Below are positions 6,533 through 13,270 of a DNA stretch of 15,694 nucleotides, in pieces (within the stretch, counting starts at the first letter, position 1; each line of letters opens with the position of its first letter). The translations under genes were made by a program, and so were the position numbers. The DNA comes from Nitrospirota bacterium (GTDB taxonomy: Bacteria > Nitrospirota > Thermodesulfovibrionia > UBA6902). The DNA is taken from positions 1-15,694 of the forward strand of contig JAJRVB010000229.1 of assembly GCA_024277515.1 (NCBI GenBank), in the 5' to 3' direction. Under the pieces are notes generated by a model. The model was not told the DNA's origin. It saw nothing but the letters and a program-made list of their open reading frames with translations, and did not search any database.

Positions 6533-6739
6533 TCAGCTTTGTGCGGCCATTTCCGTATTGCCTATGTAATCACGCAAAAACGCCTCCTCGTCCTTGTCCC
6601 AGAAAAGGTTCATGCCGGACTCTTCTTTCAGCCTTATTAATTCATTTGCCATAATCAGCAAAAGATCTTCTGCCGATGCCCACGCAATCTGCTCATCCCT
6701 GAATTTCTCATATGTCCTGTTGTATCTCGTAGTTCTCAT
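6533..6739 (-). CDS. Hypothetical protein (68 aa)
   Basis: The start is the ATG at 6739 with AAAGGAG about eight bases before it. An in-frame TTG at 6757 lies on top of this ribosome binding site and is rejected. The predicted protein begins MRTTRYNRTYEKFRDEQ. It is rich in charged residues and mostly helical by pattern, with a conserved-looking core EDLLLIMANELIRLKEE and a tail of acidic residues (DKDEEAFLRDYIG). It has no signal peptide or membrane segment, so it should be cytoplasmic. I do not recognise the family. It is the last gene of the leftward block, 126 bases after the Nudix gene, and ends face to face with the secreted protein gene; no clear terminator lies in the 14 bases between them. 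Confidence 0.65.
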   Translation of the reverse strand: MRTTRYNRTYEKFRDEQIAWASAEDLLLIMANELIRLKEESGMNLFWDKDEEAFLRDYIGNTEMAAQS

Positions 6740-6865
6740 ATCACATTCTCCTTTCAATAAATATAATCTAACCGGTGGATGTGAAGAAAATATGAATACA
6801 TACCATAGGCATGGCCCCGGCCGGAACGTAACACCTGAACCTGGGAACGGCTATCCGCCACTGAT

Positions 6866-7345
6866 TTACTGTGAACGCGGGCCCATGATCCGCTCTATAA
6901 TGACCTTTGCCTTCTGCATTATGTCCTTTTCGCTTTTATGGGTCAACTGTTTTATTGCATCATCTATCGGAAACCATTTTGCCTCATCAACCTCATTATC
7001 ATGGTCATCCGTGTTTCCGCCAAGATACCTCAGGAGAAAGAAGTGAACGGTCTTGTGCATCCTTATCATCTCGTCTCTAAGAAAATACCAGTACGAGATA
7101 CTGCCGATATTCTCAATAATCTCACCCCACAGCCCGGTCTCCTCCCGCACCTCTCTCAAGGCAGCGGTCTCCGCGTCTTCTCCCCTGTCAATAATCCCTT
7201 TCGGCAGACACCATGCCTTTCTGCCTCTCACCGATACAATCACTACCTCAATGCCGCTGTGCGGATTTTCTTGCTCACTCCCGAGCGGACGGAATATGAC
7301 ACCTCCGGAAGATGTCCGCTTTTTGATTTCAGGTGGCCTGGTCAT
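6866..7345 (-). CDS. Nudix hydrolase
   Basis: A 159-residue cytoplasmic hydrolase of nucleoside diphosphates linked to another group. The Nudix box is perfect: Gly50, five residues, Glu56, seven residues, then REVREETGL at 64-72, which supplies the Mg-binding glutamates. The fold's opening strand (SSGGVIFRP) and the Trp/Phe-containing C-terminal part fit diadenosine-polyphosphate or ADP-ribose/MutT-like members, but the substrate cannot be told from this. The ATG lies only six bases after the rseP stop and has no clear ribosome binding site of its own. It probably depends on translational coupling to rseP and belongs to the same transcript. A sanitising role beside envelope genes would be inference. 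Confidence 0.9.
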   Translation of the reverse strand: MTRPPEIKKRTSSGGVIFRPLGSEQENPHSGIEVVIVSVRGRKAWCLPKGIIDRGEDAETAALREVREETGLWGEIIENIGSISYWYFLRDEMIRMHKTVHFFLLRYLGGNTDDHDNEVDEAKWFPIDDAIKQLTHKSEKDIMQKAKVIIERIMGPRSQ

Positions 7346-7351
7346 AATGTG

Positions 7352-8458
7352 TTACTGGTTCAGCGTCTTCTGCACCCAGGGAACGATAATCCTCATGATA
7401 TCGTTATAAAACACAAATGTAATTAAGAGCAGCAGAAGGGCCATCCCTACCTTGTTTGCCCCTGCCATGATTTTTTCGTTCAGGGGCCTTCCCCGCAATG
7501 CCTCGATTGAGAGAAACACTACATGCCCGCCGTCGAGGACCGGCACCGGCAGCAAATTCAGAATCGCAAGGTTAATACTGATAATCGCAATAAAATTAAA
7601 ATACGTAAACGCCCCGACAGAGGCTGCCTTGGCCGCGGCATCCACAATCAGAATCGGTCCCCCGATCTGCTTCGCCGACAAAGCCCCCGAGAAGAGTCTG
7701 ACCACCACTTCAAGTGTCAGCACACACCACTCATATACCGCCTCTATCCCTTTAAGGGGCGCGGTCAATATGCTGGAGCTCTCTATCACCTTGGCGTCCA
7801 TCTTCTTTGAGATACCTATCCTGCCGATCAATATGTCTTCACCTTTTTCATTCCTGGCCTTTGTCGGTTTCGGCGTGACCGTAATATCAATCAGATTTTC
7901 TCCTCTTCGCACCTTCAGTTTCAGCTCTTTGCCCGGACTTTCAGAAAAGATTTCAGCCATCGCATTCCACTCGTGAACAGATGTTCCATTGATGGAGACA
8001 ATTGTGTCATCAGACTGCAGACCCGCTGCCCCGGCCGGAGAATCCTCCATTACGTTATCGATCGTCGTGGTAATGCTGTCCAGATCGGGTATGGCAACGG
8101 GAAGTTTCATGCCGAGAAAGACCGTAAAGATCAGGAAGGCAAGGACCAGATTAAAGACAGGCCCGGCCACTACAATAGCCATCCTCTTCCAGACAGGCTG
8201 GTAGTTAAATGCCCTCTTCTTCTCTTCCTCCTCAATTTCTTCTCCCGCCTCTTCACCAAGGGGCTTTACATACCCTCCGAGGGGAATTGCGGAAATCACA
8301 TATTCAGTATCTCCGATTTTGCGGCCTATTATCTTCGGGCCAAACCCGAGTGAAAACTTCAACACCTTGACCCCCACAAGCTTGGCCAGGATAAAATGGC
8401 CAAGCTCATGAAAGAAAATAAGCAAACCAAAAAGTACTACCGCCCATAAAATTGTCAT
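7352..8458 (-). CDS. rseP: RIP metalloprotease RseP (site-2 protease)
   Basis: An inner-membrane zinc protease that cuts transmembrane segments, typically of anti-sigma factors or leftover signal peptides. The 368 residues show the zinc motif HELGH (17-21) in the first membrane helix, the AIPLGGYVK loop (57-65), an acidic loop before GPVFNLVLAF (99-108), and one PDZ domain (about 125-210). The third-ligand motif NLLPVPVLDGGH has Asp309. Hydrophobic helices follow at the C-terminus. E. coli RseP (about 450 residues) has two PDZ domains; the single one here resembles RasP and many non-gammaproteobacterial members. Start ATG at 8458 has AGGAGAT about nine bases before. It follows dxr after 117 bases that hold two palindromic elements. 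No sigma/anti-sigma pair is in the window. Confidence 0.95.
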   Translation of the reverse strand: MTILWAVVLFGLLIFFHELGHFILAKLVGVKVLKFSLGFGPKIIGRKIGDTEYVISAIPLGGYVKPLGEEAGEEIEEEEKKRAFNYQPVWKRMAIVVAGPVFNLVLAFLIFTVFLGMKLPVAIPDLDSITTTIDNVMEDSPAGAAGLQSDDTIVSINGTSVHEWNAMAEIFSESPGKELKLKVRRGENLIDITVTPKPTKARNEKGEDILIGRIGISKKMDAKVIESSSILTAPLKGIEAVYEWCVLTLEVVVRLFSGALSAKQIGGPILIVDAAAKAASVGAFTYFNFIAIISINLAILNLLPVPVLDGGHVVFLSIEALRGRPLNEKIMAGANKVGMALLLLLITFVFYNDIMRIIVPWVQKTLNQ

Positions 8459-8485
8459 ACGCTGTTATCTCCTAAATTCATTTAA

Positions 8486-8520
8486 ACAGGACATGCTCAG
8501 ATAATCAATGTATGTCCTGT
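8486..8520 (-). repeat. Perfect 9-bp inverted repeat in the rseP leader
   Basis: ACAGGACAT (8486-8494) and ATGTCCTGT (8512-8520) are perfect reverse complements with a 17-base spacer. They lie between dxr and rseP, about 30 bases ahead of the rseP start. There is no T-run on the minus-strand side, so it is not a plain terminator. It may be an operator for an internal promoter or an mRNA hairpin that sets rseP expression apart from dxr. Confidence 0.5.
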
Positions 8521-8552
8521 AAACTCATATTTTCTGACTGCCATTCCGGCAG

Positions 8553-8572
8553 CCTGTCTGCCGGCAGGCAGG
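8553..8572 (-). repeat. GC-rich palindromic repeat, copy 3
   Basis: A 20-base near-perfect palindrome (CCTG, one changed position, core CTGCCGGCAG, then GCAGG). It begins four bases past the dxr stop. On the minus strand it is followed by a related GCTGCCGG...CAG stretch. It resembles the elements at 1757-1772 and 2170-2183. It would form a stable hairpin at the 3' end of the dxr mRNA segment, as REP-type elements do to protect upstream mRNA. Confidence 0.55.
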
Positions 8573-8575
8573 TCC

Positions 8576-9754
8576 TTAAGCCTTGATACATGCCTTTTTA
8601 TTGTTCGTTAATCCTTTAATCATGCTCCCTGCTTTCTTTCTGGCCCACTCCGAGGCGCGTATCACTTCTTCAATGGTCTCTCCCTTACCCGCTTTATGCG
8701 CTGCCATTGTGCCGGACACGACACGGGAAATTCCCGTAAAGGATATGCTTCCATCGAGAAACGCCTCTACAGCAGCCTCGTTTGCCCCATTCAGCACACA
8801 GGGCATGGTGCCTCCTGCGCGCAGTGCATCATACGTCAGGGAAAGAGAGGGATATTTTTTCGTATCAGGTTCCTCGAATGTGAGTTGTTTTATTTCGGCC
8901 AGATCAAGCTCAGGTAAAATATTACCGATCCGGTCAGGATACGAGAGGGCATAGCTGATAGGACCCTTCATGTCCGGGACCGACATCTGTGAAATGACAC
9001 TGCCGTCTATAAACCTGACCATTGAGTGAATAATGCTCTGCGGATGCAGGATAACACCGATCTTTTCAACAGGCACATTAAAAAGCCAGAATGCCTCTAT
9101 CACTTCCAGCCCTTTATTCATCAGTGTGGCTGAATCAATCGAGATTTTATTTCCCATGGCCCAATTCGGATGGTTTAAAGCTTCCGCCGGTGTAACATGC
9201 TCAAGTTCCTCTGCACTCTTGTTCAGAAACGGCCCCCCTGATGCCGTGAGCACTATCTTTTCAACCTCTCCCATGTCTCTGCCGTCCAGACACTGGAACA
9301 CGGCGCTGTGTTCGCTGTCAACAGGAATGATGCTGACGCCTCTTTCGGACGCCTCCGACATAATTATGCCCCCTGCCATTACAAGGGCTTCTTTTGTTGC
9401 GAGGGCTATGTCCTTGCCTGACTTTATCGCCTCATGCGTGGGGACCAGACCGGCAGAACCCACAATGGCGGATACAACGGTATCAACACCATCAAGCGTT
9501 GCAACATCAATCATCCCCTGCTCTCCTTCAACTATTTCAACAGGCGGGTTATTTAATTTAAGCCTTGCAGCCGCTGCCTCATCAAACACGGCAACCACAT
9601 CAGGCCTGAACTTCTGAATCTGCTCCTCAAGCGCCGCTATATTGTCCCGGACCGCCAGGGCGGCGACCCTGAATCTGTCCGGATGCCTGGATATCACCTC
9701 AAGCGTGTTTTTGCCTATGGATCCCGTTGATCCCAGTATGGATAATGTCTTCAT
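8576..9754 (-). CDS. dxr: 1-Deoxy-D-xylulose 5-phosphate reductoisomerase
   Basis: This cytoplasmic enzyme converts DXP to 2-C-methyl-D-erythritol 4-phosphate with NADPH, the committed step of the MEP isoprenoid pathway. At 392 residues it has normal length. Seen motifs are the NADPH loop GSTGSIG (8-14), ALATKEALVMAG (117-128), the metal ligands Asp146 and Glu148 in DSEHSA, Glu217 in LMNKGLEVIEA, the substrate loop ASGGPF (171-176) and HPQSIIHSMV. It supplies IPP/DMAPP for the undecaprenyl chain built by UppS, encoded two genes upstream. The ATG at 9754 has no good ribosome binding site. A seven-codon reading frame just ahead (9771-9751) overlaps the start as ATGA, so re-initiation is possible. 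Confidence 0.96.
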   Translation of the reverse strand: MKTLSILGSTGSIGKNTLEVISRHPDRFRVAALAVRDNIAALEEQIQKFRPDVVAVFDEAAAARLKLNNPPVEIVEGEQGMIDVATLDGVDTVVSAIVGSAGLVPTHEAIKSGKDIALATKEALVMAGGIIMSEASERGVSIIPVDSEHSAVFQCLDGRDMGEVEKIVLTASGGPFLNKSAEELEHVTPAEALNHPNWAMGNKISIDSATLMNKGLEVIEAFWLFNVPVEKIGVILHPQSIIHSMVRFIDGSVISQMSVPDMKGPISYALSYPDRIGNILPELDLAEIKQLTFEEPDTKKYPSLSLTYDALRAGGTMPCVLNGANEAAVEAFLDGSISFTGISRVVSGTMAAHKAGKGETIEEVIRASEWARKKAGSMIKGLTNNKKACIKA

Positions 9755-9786
9755 AGCAATATTATATTCATACGCCCTGTCCTGTC

Positions 9787-10602
9787 TCAGGAATACCTGA
9801 CAATAAAATAAAGAACAGGCCCTGCCACGAGCATGCCGTCAAGCTTGTCAAGCACCCCCCCATGCCCCGGAATAAAGACGCTCGAGTCCTTCACCCCTGC
9901 GTCCCGTTTGAACATGGATTCAATCAGATCACCCAGCAACGCCGTTACTCCCATAACCGCACCGATTCCTGCCGCGCCGGAATATGACAGTCCGGGCATA
10001 CTGAAAACAGCCTTGACAGCGACCGCCCCCAGAATACCGCCTGCCAGGCTCCCCAGGGCCCCTTCCCATGTCTTATTCGGACTGATAGCGGGGTACAGTT
10101 TGGTTTTCCCCATATATGTCCCGATGTAAAAAGCCCCTCCGTCAGCGAGCCACACTGAAGTATAAAGGAGAAATATATATTCCATCCCCTGCATTTCCGT
10201 TCTTAAAAACCACTGGAAACTCAGAAAGCCACCGATATATAAAAGTCCGACGCCCAGAGGGCCGAGTGCCTCCATGCTGCCGGAAGGGGGCATGCCTGAA
10301 AACAGTCTCACCAGCAACAGGATAAAAAAACATACGAAAATAGTCTCCAGGAAAAAAGACGGGTAACGGCAAGCAAGGTAGATGACGATGCCGCCGAGCA
10401 GAAGGCCGGGGACATATAGCCTTTTCGGAATCCTGTACATCACATAAAATTCCCATAAAGCCATGACCCCTACAACTAAAAGCAGGGACAGAAAATACGG
10501 CAGGGGAGGAAGGTAATACAGGTACGCGGCAAGGACCGGCAGGAAAAGCGCTGCGATCACATGTCTCTTTATTACCGGGCTGCTTTCCTTTTTCTTTTCC
10601 AT
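9787..10602 (-). CDS. cdsA: Phosphatidate cytidylyltransferase (CDP-diglyceride synthase)
   Basis: An inner-membrane enzyme that makes CDP-diacylglycerol from phosphatidic acid and CTP, the branch point for all phospholipids. It has 271 residues with about eight hydrophobic segments spread over the whole chain. The family signature lies at 229-255: SMFKR, then KD (238-239), then PGHGGVLDKLD. At position 253 a lysine stands where the signature usually has arginine (D-R-x-D), a conservative change. The SPNKTWEG motif (174-181) is also typical. The gene follows uppS after six bases and precedes dxr by 32 bases, the classic order of this cluster. Confidence 0.95.
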   Translation of the reverse strand: MEKKKESSPVIKRHVIAALFLPVLAAYLYYLPPLPYFLSLLLVVGVMALWEFYVMYRIPKRLYVPGLLLGGIVIYLACRYPSFFLETIFVCFFILLLVRLFSGMPPSGSMEALGPLGVGLLYIGGFLSFQWFLRTEMQGMEYIFLLYTSVWLADGGAFYIGTYMGKTKLYPAISPNKTWEGALGSLAGGILGAVAVKAVFSMPGLSYSGAAGIGAVMGVTALLGDLIESMFKRDAGVKDSSVFIPGHGGVLDKLDGMLVAGPVLYFIVRYS

Positions 10603-10608
10603 TCTGAT

Positions 10609-11304
10609 TCAGTTTTTCGAAGACAATGCGCCGAATCTTCTCTCCCTTTTTTTGTATTCCCCGATTGCTGATATAAACTCGTCCCTGCCGAAATCCGGCC
10701 AGTATATGTCCGTAAAATAAAATTCACTGTATGCCGCCTGCCAGAGGAGAAAGTTGCTGAGTCTCTTTTCCCCGCTGGTGCGTATGATCAGGTCCGGGTC
10801 CGGGATGCCGGCTGTATACAGACAGGACACAATCAGTTTCTCGTTTACGTCTTTGACAGGCACACCTTTTTCAACTATTTTTTTGACGGCAGACACGATT
10901 TCGGTCCGGCTGCCATAGCTGAGCGCGCTCGAGACAATGAGGCCCGTATTGTTTGCGGTAAGATCTTCGAATTCCTTCAGCAGTTTCTGTACCCCGGCAG
11001 GGAGCCTCGCAATATCACCAACCGCCCGGAAGACTACATTCTTTTTATGCAGCCTGTTCATCTCACTCTTTATAAAATTCTTGAGCAGACGCATAAGGGC
11101 ATTTATCTCGGTCCTCGGCCTTAACCAGTTTTCCATTGAAAAGGTGTAAAAGGTCACTGCCTTCAGGCGCTGGTCTATGGCCGCTTCTATAATTTCATTG
11201 ACCCGCTTGACCCCCTTCCTGTGCCCCTCGATCCGGGGCAGCCCCCTCTTCCTTGCCCATCGGCCGTTACCGTCCATTATGATCGCGATATGTTTAATTT
11301 TCAT
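10609..11304 (-). CDS. uppS: Isoprenyl transferase (undecaprenyl diphosphate synthase)
   Basis: A soluble cis-prenyltransferase that extends farnesyl diphosphate with IPP to undecaprenyl diphosphate, the lipid carrier for peptidoglycan and O-antigen building. At 231 residues it is slightly shorter than the E. coli enzyme. The catalytic Asp11 lies in MDGNGRWA. The FSMENW motif (55-60, usually FSxENW) and the C-terminal RTSGEKRLSNFLLWQ with the DIYWPDF motif complete the active site. Its ATG lies inside the last codons of the lipoprotein gene (11-base overlap), with GAGG from that gene's end serving as ribosome binding site. Translation is therefore probably coupled to that lipoprotein. Confidence 0.96.
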   Translation of the reverse strand: MKIKHIAIIMDGNGRWARKRGLPRIEGHRKGVKRVNEIIEAAIDQRLKAVTFYTFSMENWLRPRTEINALMRLLKNFIKSEMNRLHKKNVVFRAVGDIARLPAGVQKLLKEFEDLTANNTGLIVSSALSYGSRTEIVSAVKKIVEKGVPVKDVNEKLIVSCLYTAGIPDPDLIIRTSGEKRLSNFLLWQAAYSEFYFTDIYWPDFGRDEFISAIGEYKKRERRFGALSSKN

Positions 11305-13126
11305 GGACTTCCTCTGAAGACCCGAATTTGTAGTAGTAGAGAATACTGCCGGTTGAAAATTCTCCCGCTGTTATATCACTCAGAAATGCAAACAGGTCTC
11401 CCCTCGCGATAATAAACATCTCCCTGCCATGAACCAGATAATCGGTTGCCGAGCCGGACACGTCATTAAGGACCACTTTTTCTTCCATTTCTCCGTCATT
11501 CCACCAGAGGGAGTTGACTTGAGCCTCATACGCGCCAAGCCCCGGAACCATAGCCAGCAGGGGTTTCCTCCTGACCGCCACCACCTCCTGCCCCCGGTCC
11601 GTCCTGATCACTTCAAGCCTTCCCCTGACAGACCACTTGACCACATGAGTGACAACTGAACCGGTCCTGGTTTCAAAAGTGGACCTGAAAGGTCCGTATG
11701 ATGCCTCGCTCTTCCATTTGAGTGTCCCGTTATAATCAAATACATACAGATATCCATGCTCATCAAAGGTAATCAGGTCAGGCCGGCCCTCATTCTTCCA
11801 GTCAACAAAGGCAAATCCGTATATGTTCGCGGTATTTGGAAGGTTGACCGCAGATCCGGGCACAAAATGTGTTTCACTCCATTCTCCCCTGAACACCTCG
11901 GCTCCGAATATTTTATTCCGATCAAAGCGCTGCATCAGCAGCGTCTTCCCCGTGACCCTCAGAAAAAAGGGTATATCCTGTTCAATCTTCCTGTACCCTG
12001 CAGAAGGATCGTATTCGAGCACGTATGAATTCAGCATGAGATCATCTTTCCTTATTTCATTATCATCCGTATGCAGCACCCCCGCATTTACAGCGGATGT
12101 GACAAATATCTCCGACTTCCCGTTCCCGTTTACATCCAGCATATCAAGAGAGAGATGCCTGCCCTCTCCCTCAGACCTGATAAGCCACATTTCACGAAAT
12201 TCTTCCTCTACGCTGTAAATCCTGATGTCCCTTCCGTCACTTACCGCCAATTCATTCGATCCGTTCCCGTCCACATCACCCATAGCAATCAGACGCCCTC
12301 CCGGAAGTTTAAACCGTCTCCACGGCTTTGTCTCCTTAAAAGAACTTGCTATAAATTCCTCATCAGACGCAAATATGTCCGTAACACTCTGATAGACCTC
12401 TTCCACCTCTCCTATCACCGCGGCATCCTCGGCCCAGTACAGTTTAACATTCAGGAATATCTTTCCATCCCTGACCGGAGTAGAAAACATAAGCACAGCC
12501 TCTGCCCCAAGGTCCCGGGCTATTTTTGATATGGTCTCCGCCTGATAATCAGGTGTATACGCTTCAGAAAGATCAAATCGGCCTGAATCTCTCAGGGACG
12601 CATAAAAGGCCTCAGACGCTGACCAGTCCGCCTTTCTCGACTGGAAAAAAGCGAGCTTTATCCCTGCTGAACCGATCCGTGCCATGTCTCCCGCCTGGAT
12701 ATCACCATGAAGCACTGTGCCCGTGTACAGCGCGTCCTCCGTCTCCTGTTCTCTCACTTCAATCCTGCCGATATAGTCTTCCGCATTGCCGATCAGTTCC
12801 TTGGTTACCGGGTGATAAAAGGGTTCTCCTTCCCGGAAAACAGGGACCCGCATCCCCTTTTTTATTTGATGTCCTTCCTCAAATCTTACCCTGACGATCC
12901 CATCTTCAACATCCTCTATGGTACCGCGCACCGGACTGAAATAATCGAGCACCGCATCCCTTGCCCTGTCCAGACTGCGGCGGGACACCTCTGCTTTCCG
13001 TTCGATTGCAGGGGGCGCGGCACTGACAGGATCATCAGCCCGGGTCGCCTCTTTGCCCGCGCACCCCGCTGCAAAGAGCAGCAGGATCAGCACACATGCA
13101 ATATACGGCTTCATGCGAAATTTCAA
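11294..13126 (-). CDS. FG-GAP/TolB-like repeat lipoprotein of unknown function
   Basis: A 610-residue predicted lipoprotein. The signal peptide ends with the lipobox FAAGC, with Cys22 as lipidation site and Ala at +2, which does not act as an inner-membrane retention signal. Residues about 50-155 form a small beta-rich domain (FSPVRGTIEDVEDGIVRVRF) like those in FlgT/CsgG-type proteins. Residues 157-265 (KLAFFQSRKADWSASEAFY...) resemble a TolB-N/FlgT middle domain. The rest looks like a beta-propeller with FG-GAP/VCBS calcium loops at Asp284 (DVDGNGSNE), Asp331 (DVNGNGKSE) and a degenerate one at Asp442 (DWKNEGRPD). The TTG start at 13126 is preferred because AGGAGG lies 11 bases ahead; an ATG at 13114 also gives a lipoprotein. 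It overlaps uppS, so a role in envelope biogenesis is inferred. I do not recognise a named family. Confidence 0.8.
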   Translation of the reverse strand: MKFRMKPYIACVLILLLFAAGCAGKEATRADDPVSAAPPAIERKAEVSRRSLDRARDAVLDYFSPVRGTIEDVEDGIVRVRFEEGHQIKKGMRVPVFREGEPFYHPVTKELIGNAEDYIGRIEVREQETEDALYTGTVLHGDIQAGDMARIGSAGIKLAFFQSRKADWSASEAFYASLRDSGRFDLSEAYTPDYQAETISKIARDLGAEAVLMFSTPVRDGKIFLNVKLYWAEDAAVIGEVEEVYQSVTDIFASDEEFIASSFKETKPWRRFKLPGGRLIAMGDVDGNGSNELAVSDGRDIRIYSVEEEFREMWLIRSEGEGRHLSLDMLDVNGNGKSEIFVTSAVNAGVLHTDDNEIRKDDLMLNSYVLEYDPSAGYRKIEQDIPFFLRVTGKTLLMQRFDRNKIFGAEVFRGEWSETHFVPGSAVNLPNTANIYGFAFVDWKNEGRPDLITFDEHGYLYVFDYNGTLKWKSEASYGPFRSTFETRTGSVVTHVVKWSVRGRLEVIRTDRGQEVVAVRRKPLLAMVPGLGAYEAQVNSLWWNDGEMEEKVVLNDVSGSATDYLVHGREMFIIARGDLFAFLSDITAGEFSTGSILYYYKFGSSEEVHEN

Positions 13127-13159
13127 CGAAAGTAATACCTCCTTCTTATGCTTCTCCCG

Positions 13160-13194
13160 ATTATAGCTTAATAGTATAACTTATTTTTATAACT
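13160..13194 (-). promoter_or_regulatory. AT-rich promoter region with three heptamer repeats, ahead of the lipoprotein-uppS block
   Basis: Read on the minus strand, AGTTATA (13194-13188), AGTTATA (13181-13175) and AGCTATA (13168-13162) recur with an exact 13-base period. The last one overlaps a perfect TATAAT (13165-13160) about 35 bases ahead of the TTG start; TATACT (13178-13173) is a second -10 candidate. No good -35 box stands 17 bases upstream of either, so an activator that binds tandem sites would make sense. Promoter function is inferred. Confidence 0.4.
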
Positions 13195-13270
13195 AATTTT
13201 TGTGTCTGAATGTCACGGTTGGGAGGTATTTTGTCTGAGATGAAATCAGAAATCCGGTTACCAATGTCAA

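Noticed and set aside
6740..6865. Promoter or small gene between the Nudix and the 68-residue genes
   Set aside because: A TATATT is present on the minus strand but with only a poor -35 partner (TTCTTC), and the only open frame is 14 codons without a ribosome binding site.
9033..9617. Open frame of 194 codons on the plus strand opposite dxr
   Set aside because: Its composition (serine, threonine and proline rich) is that of an antisense shadow of dxr, which carries every expected motif.
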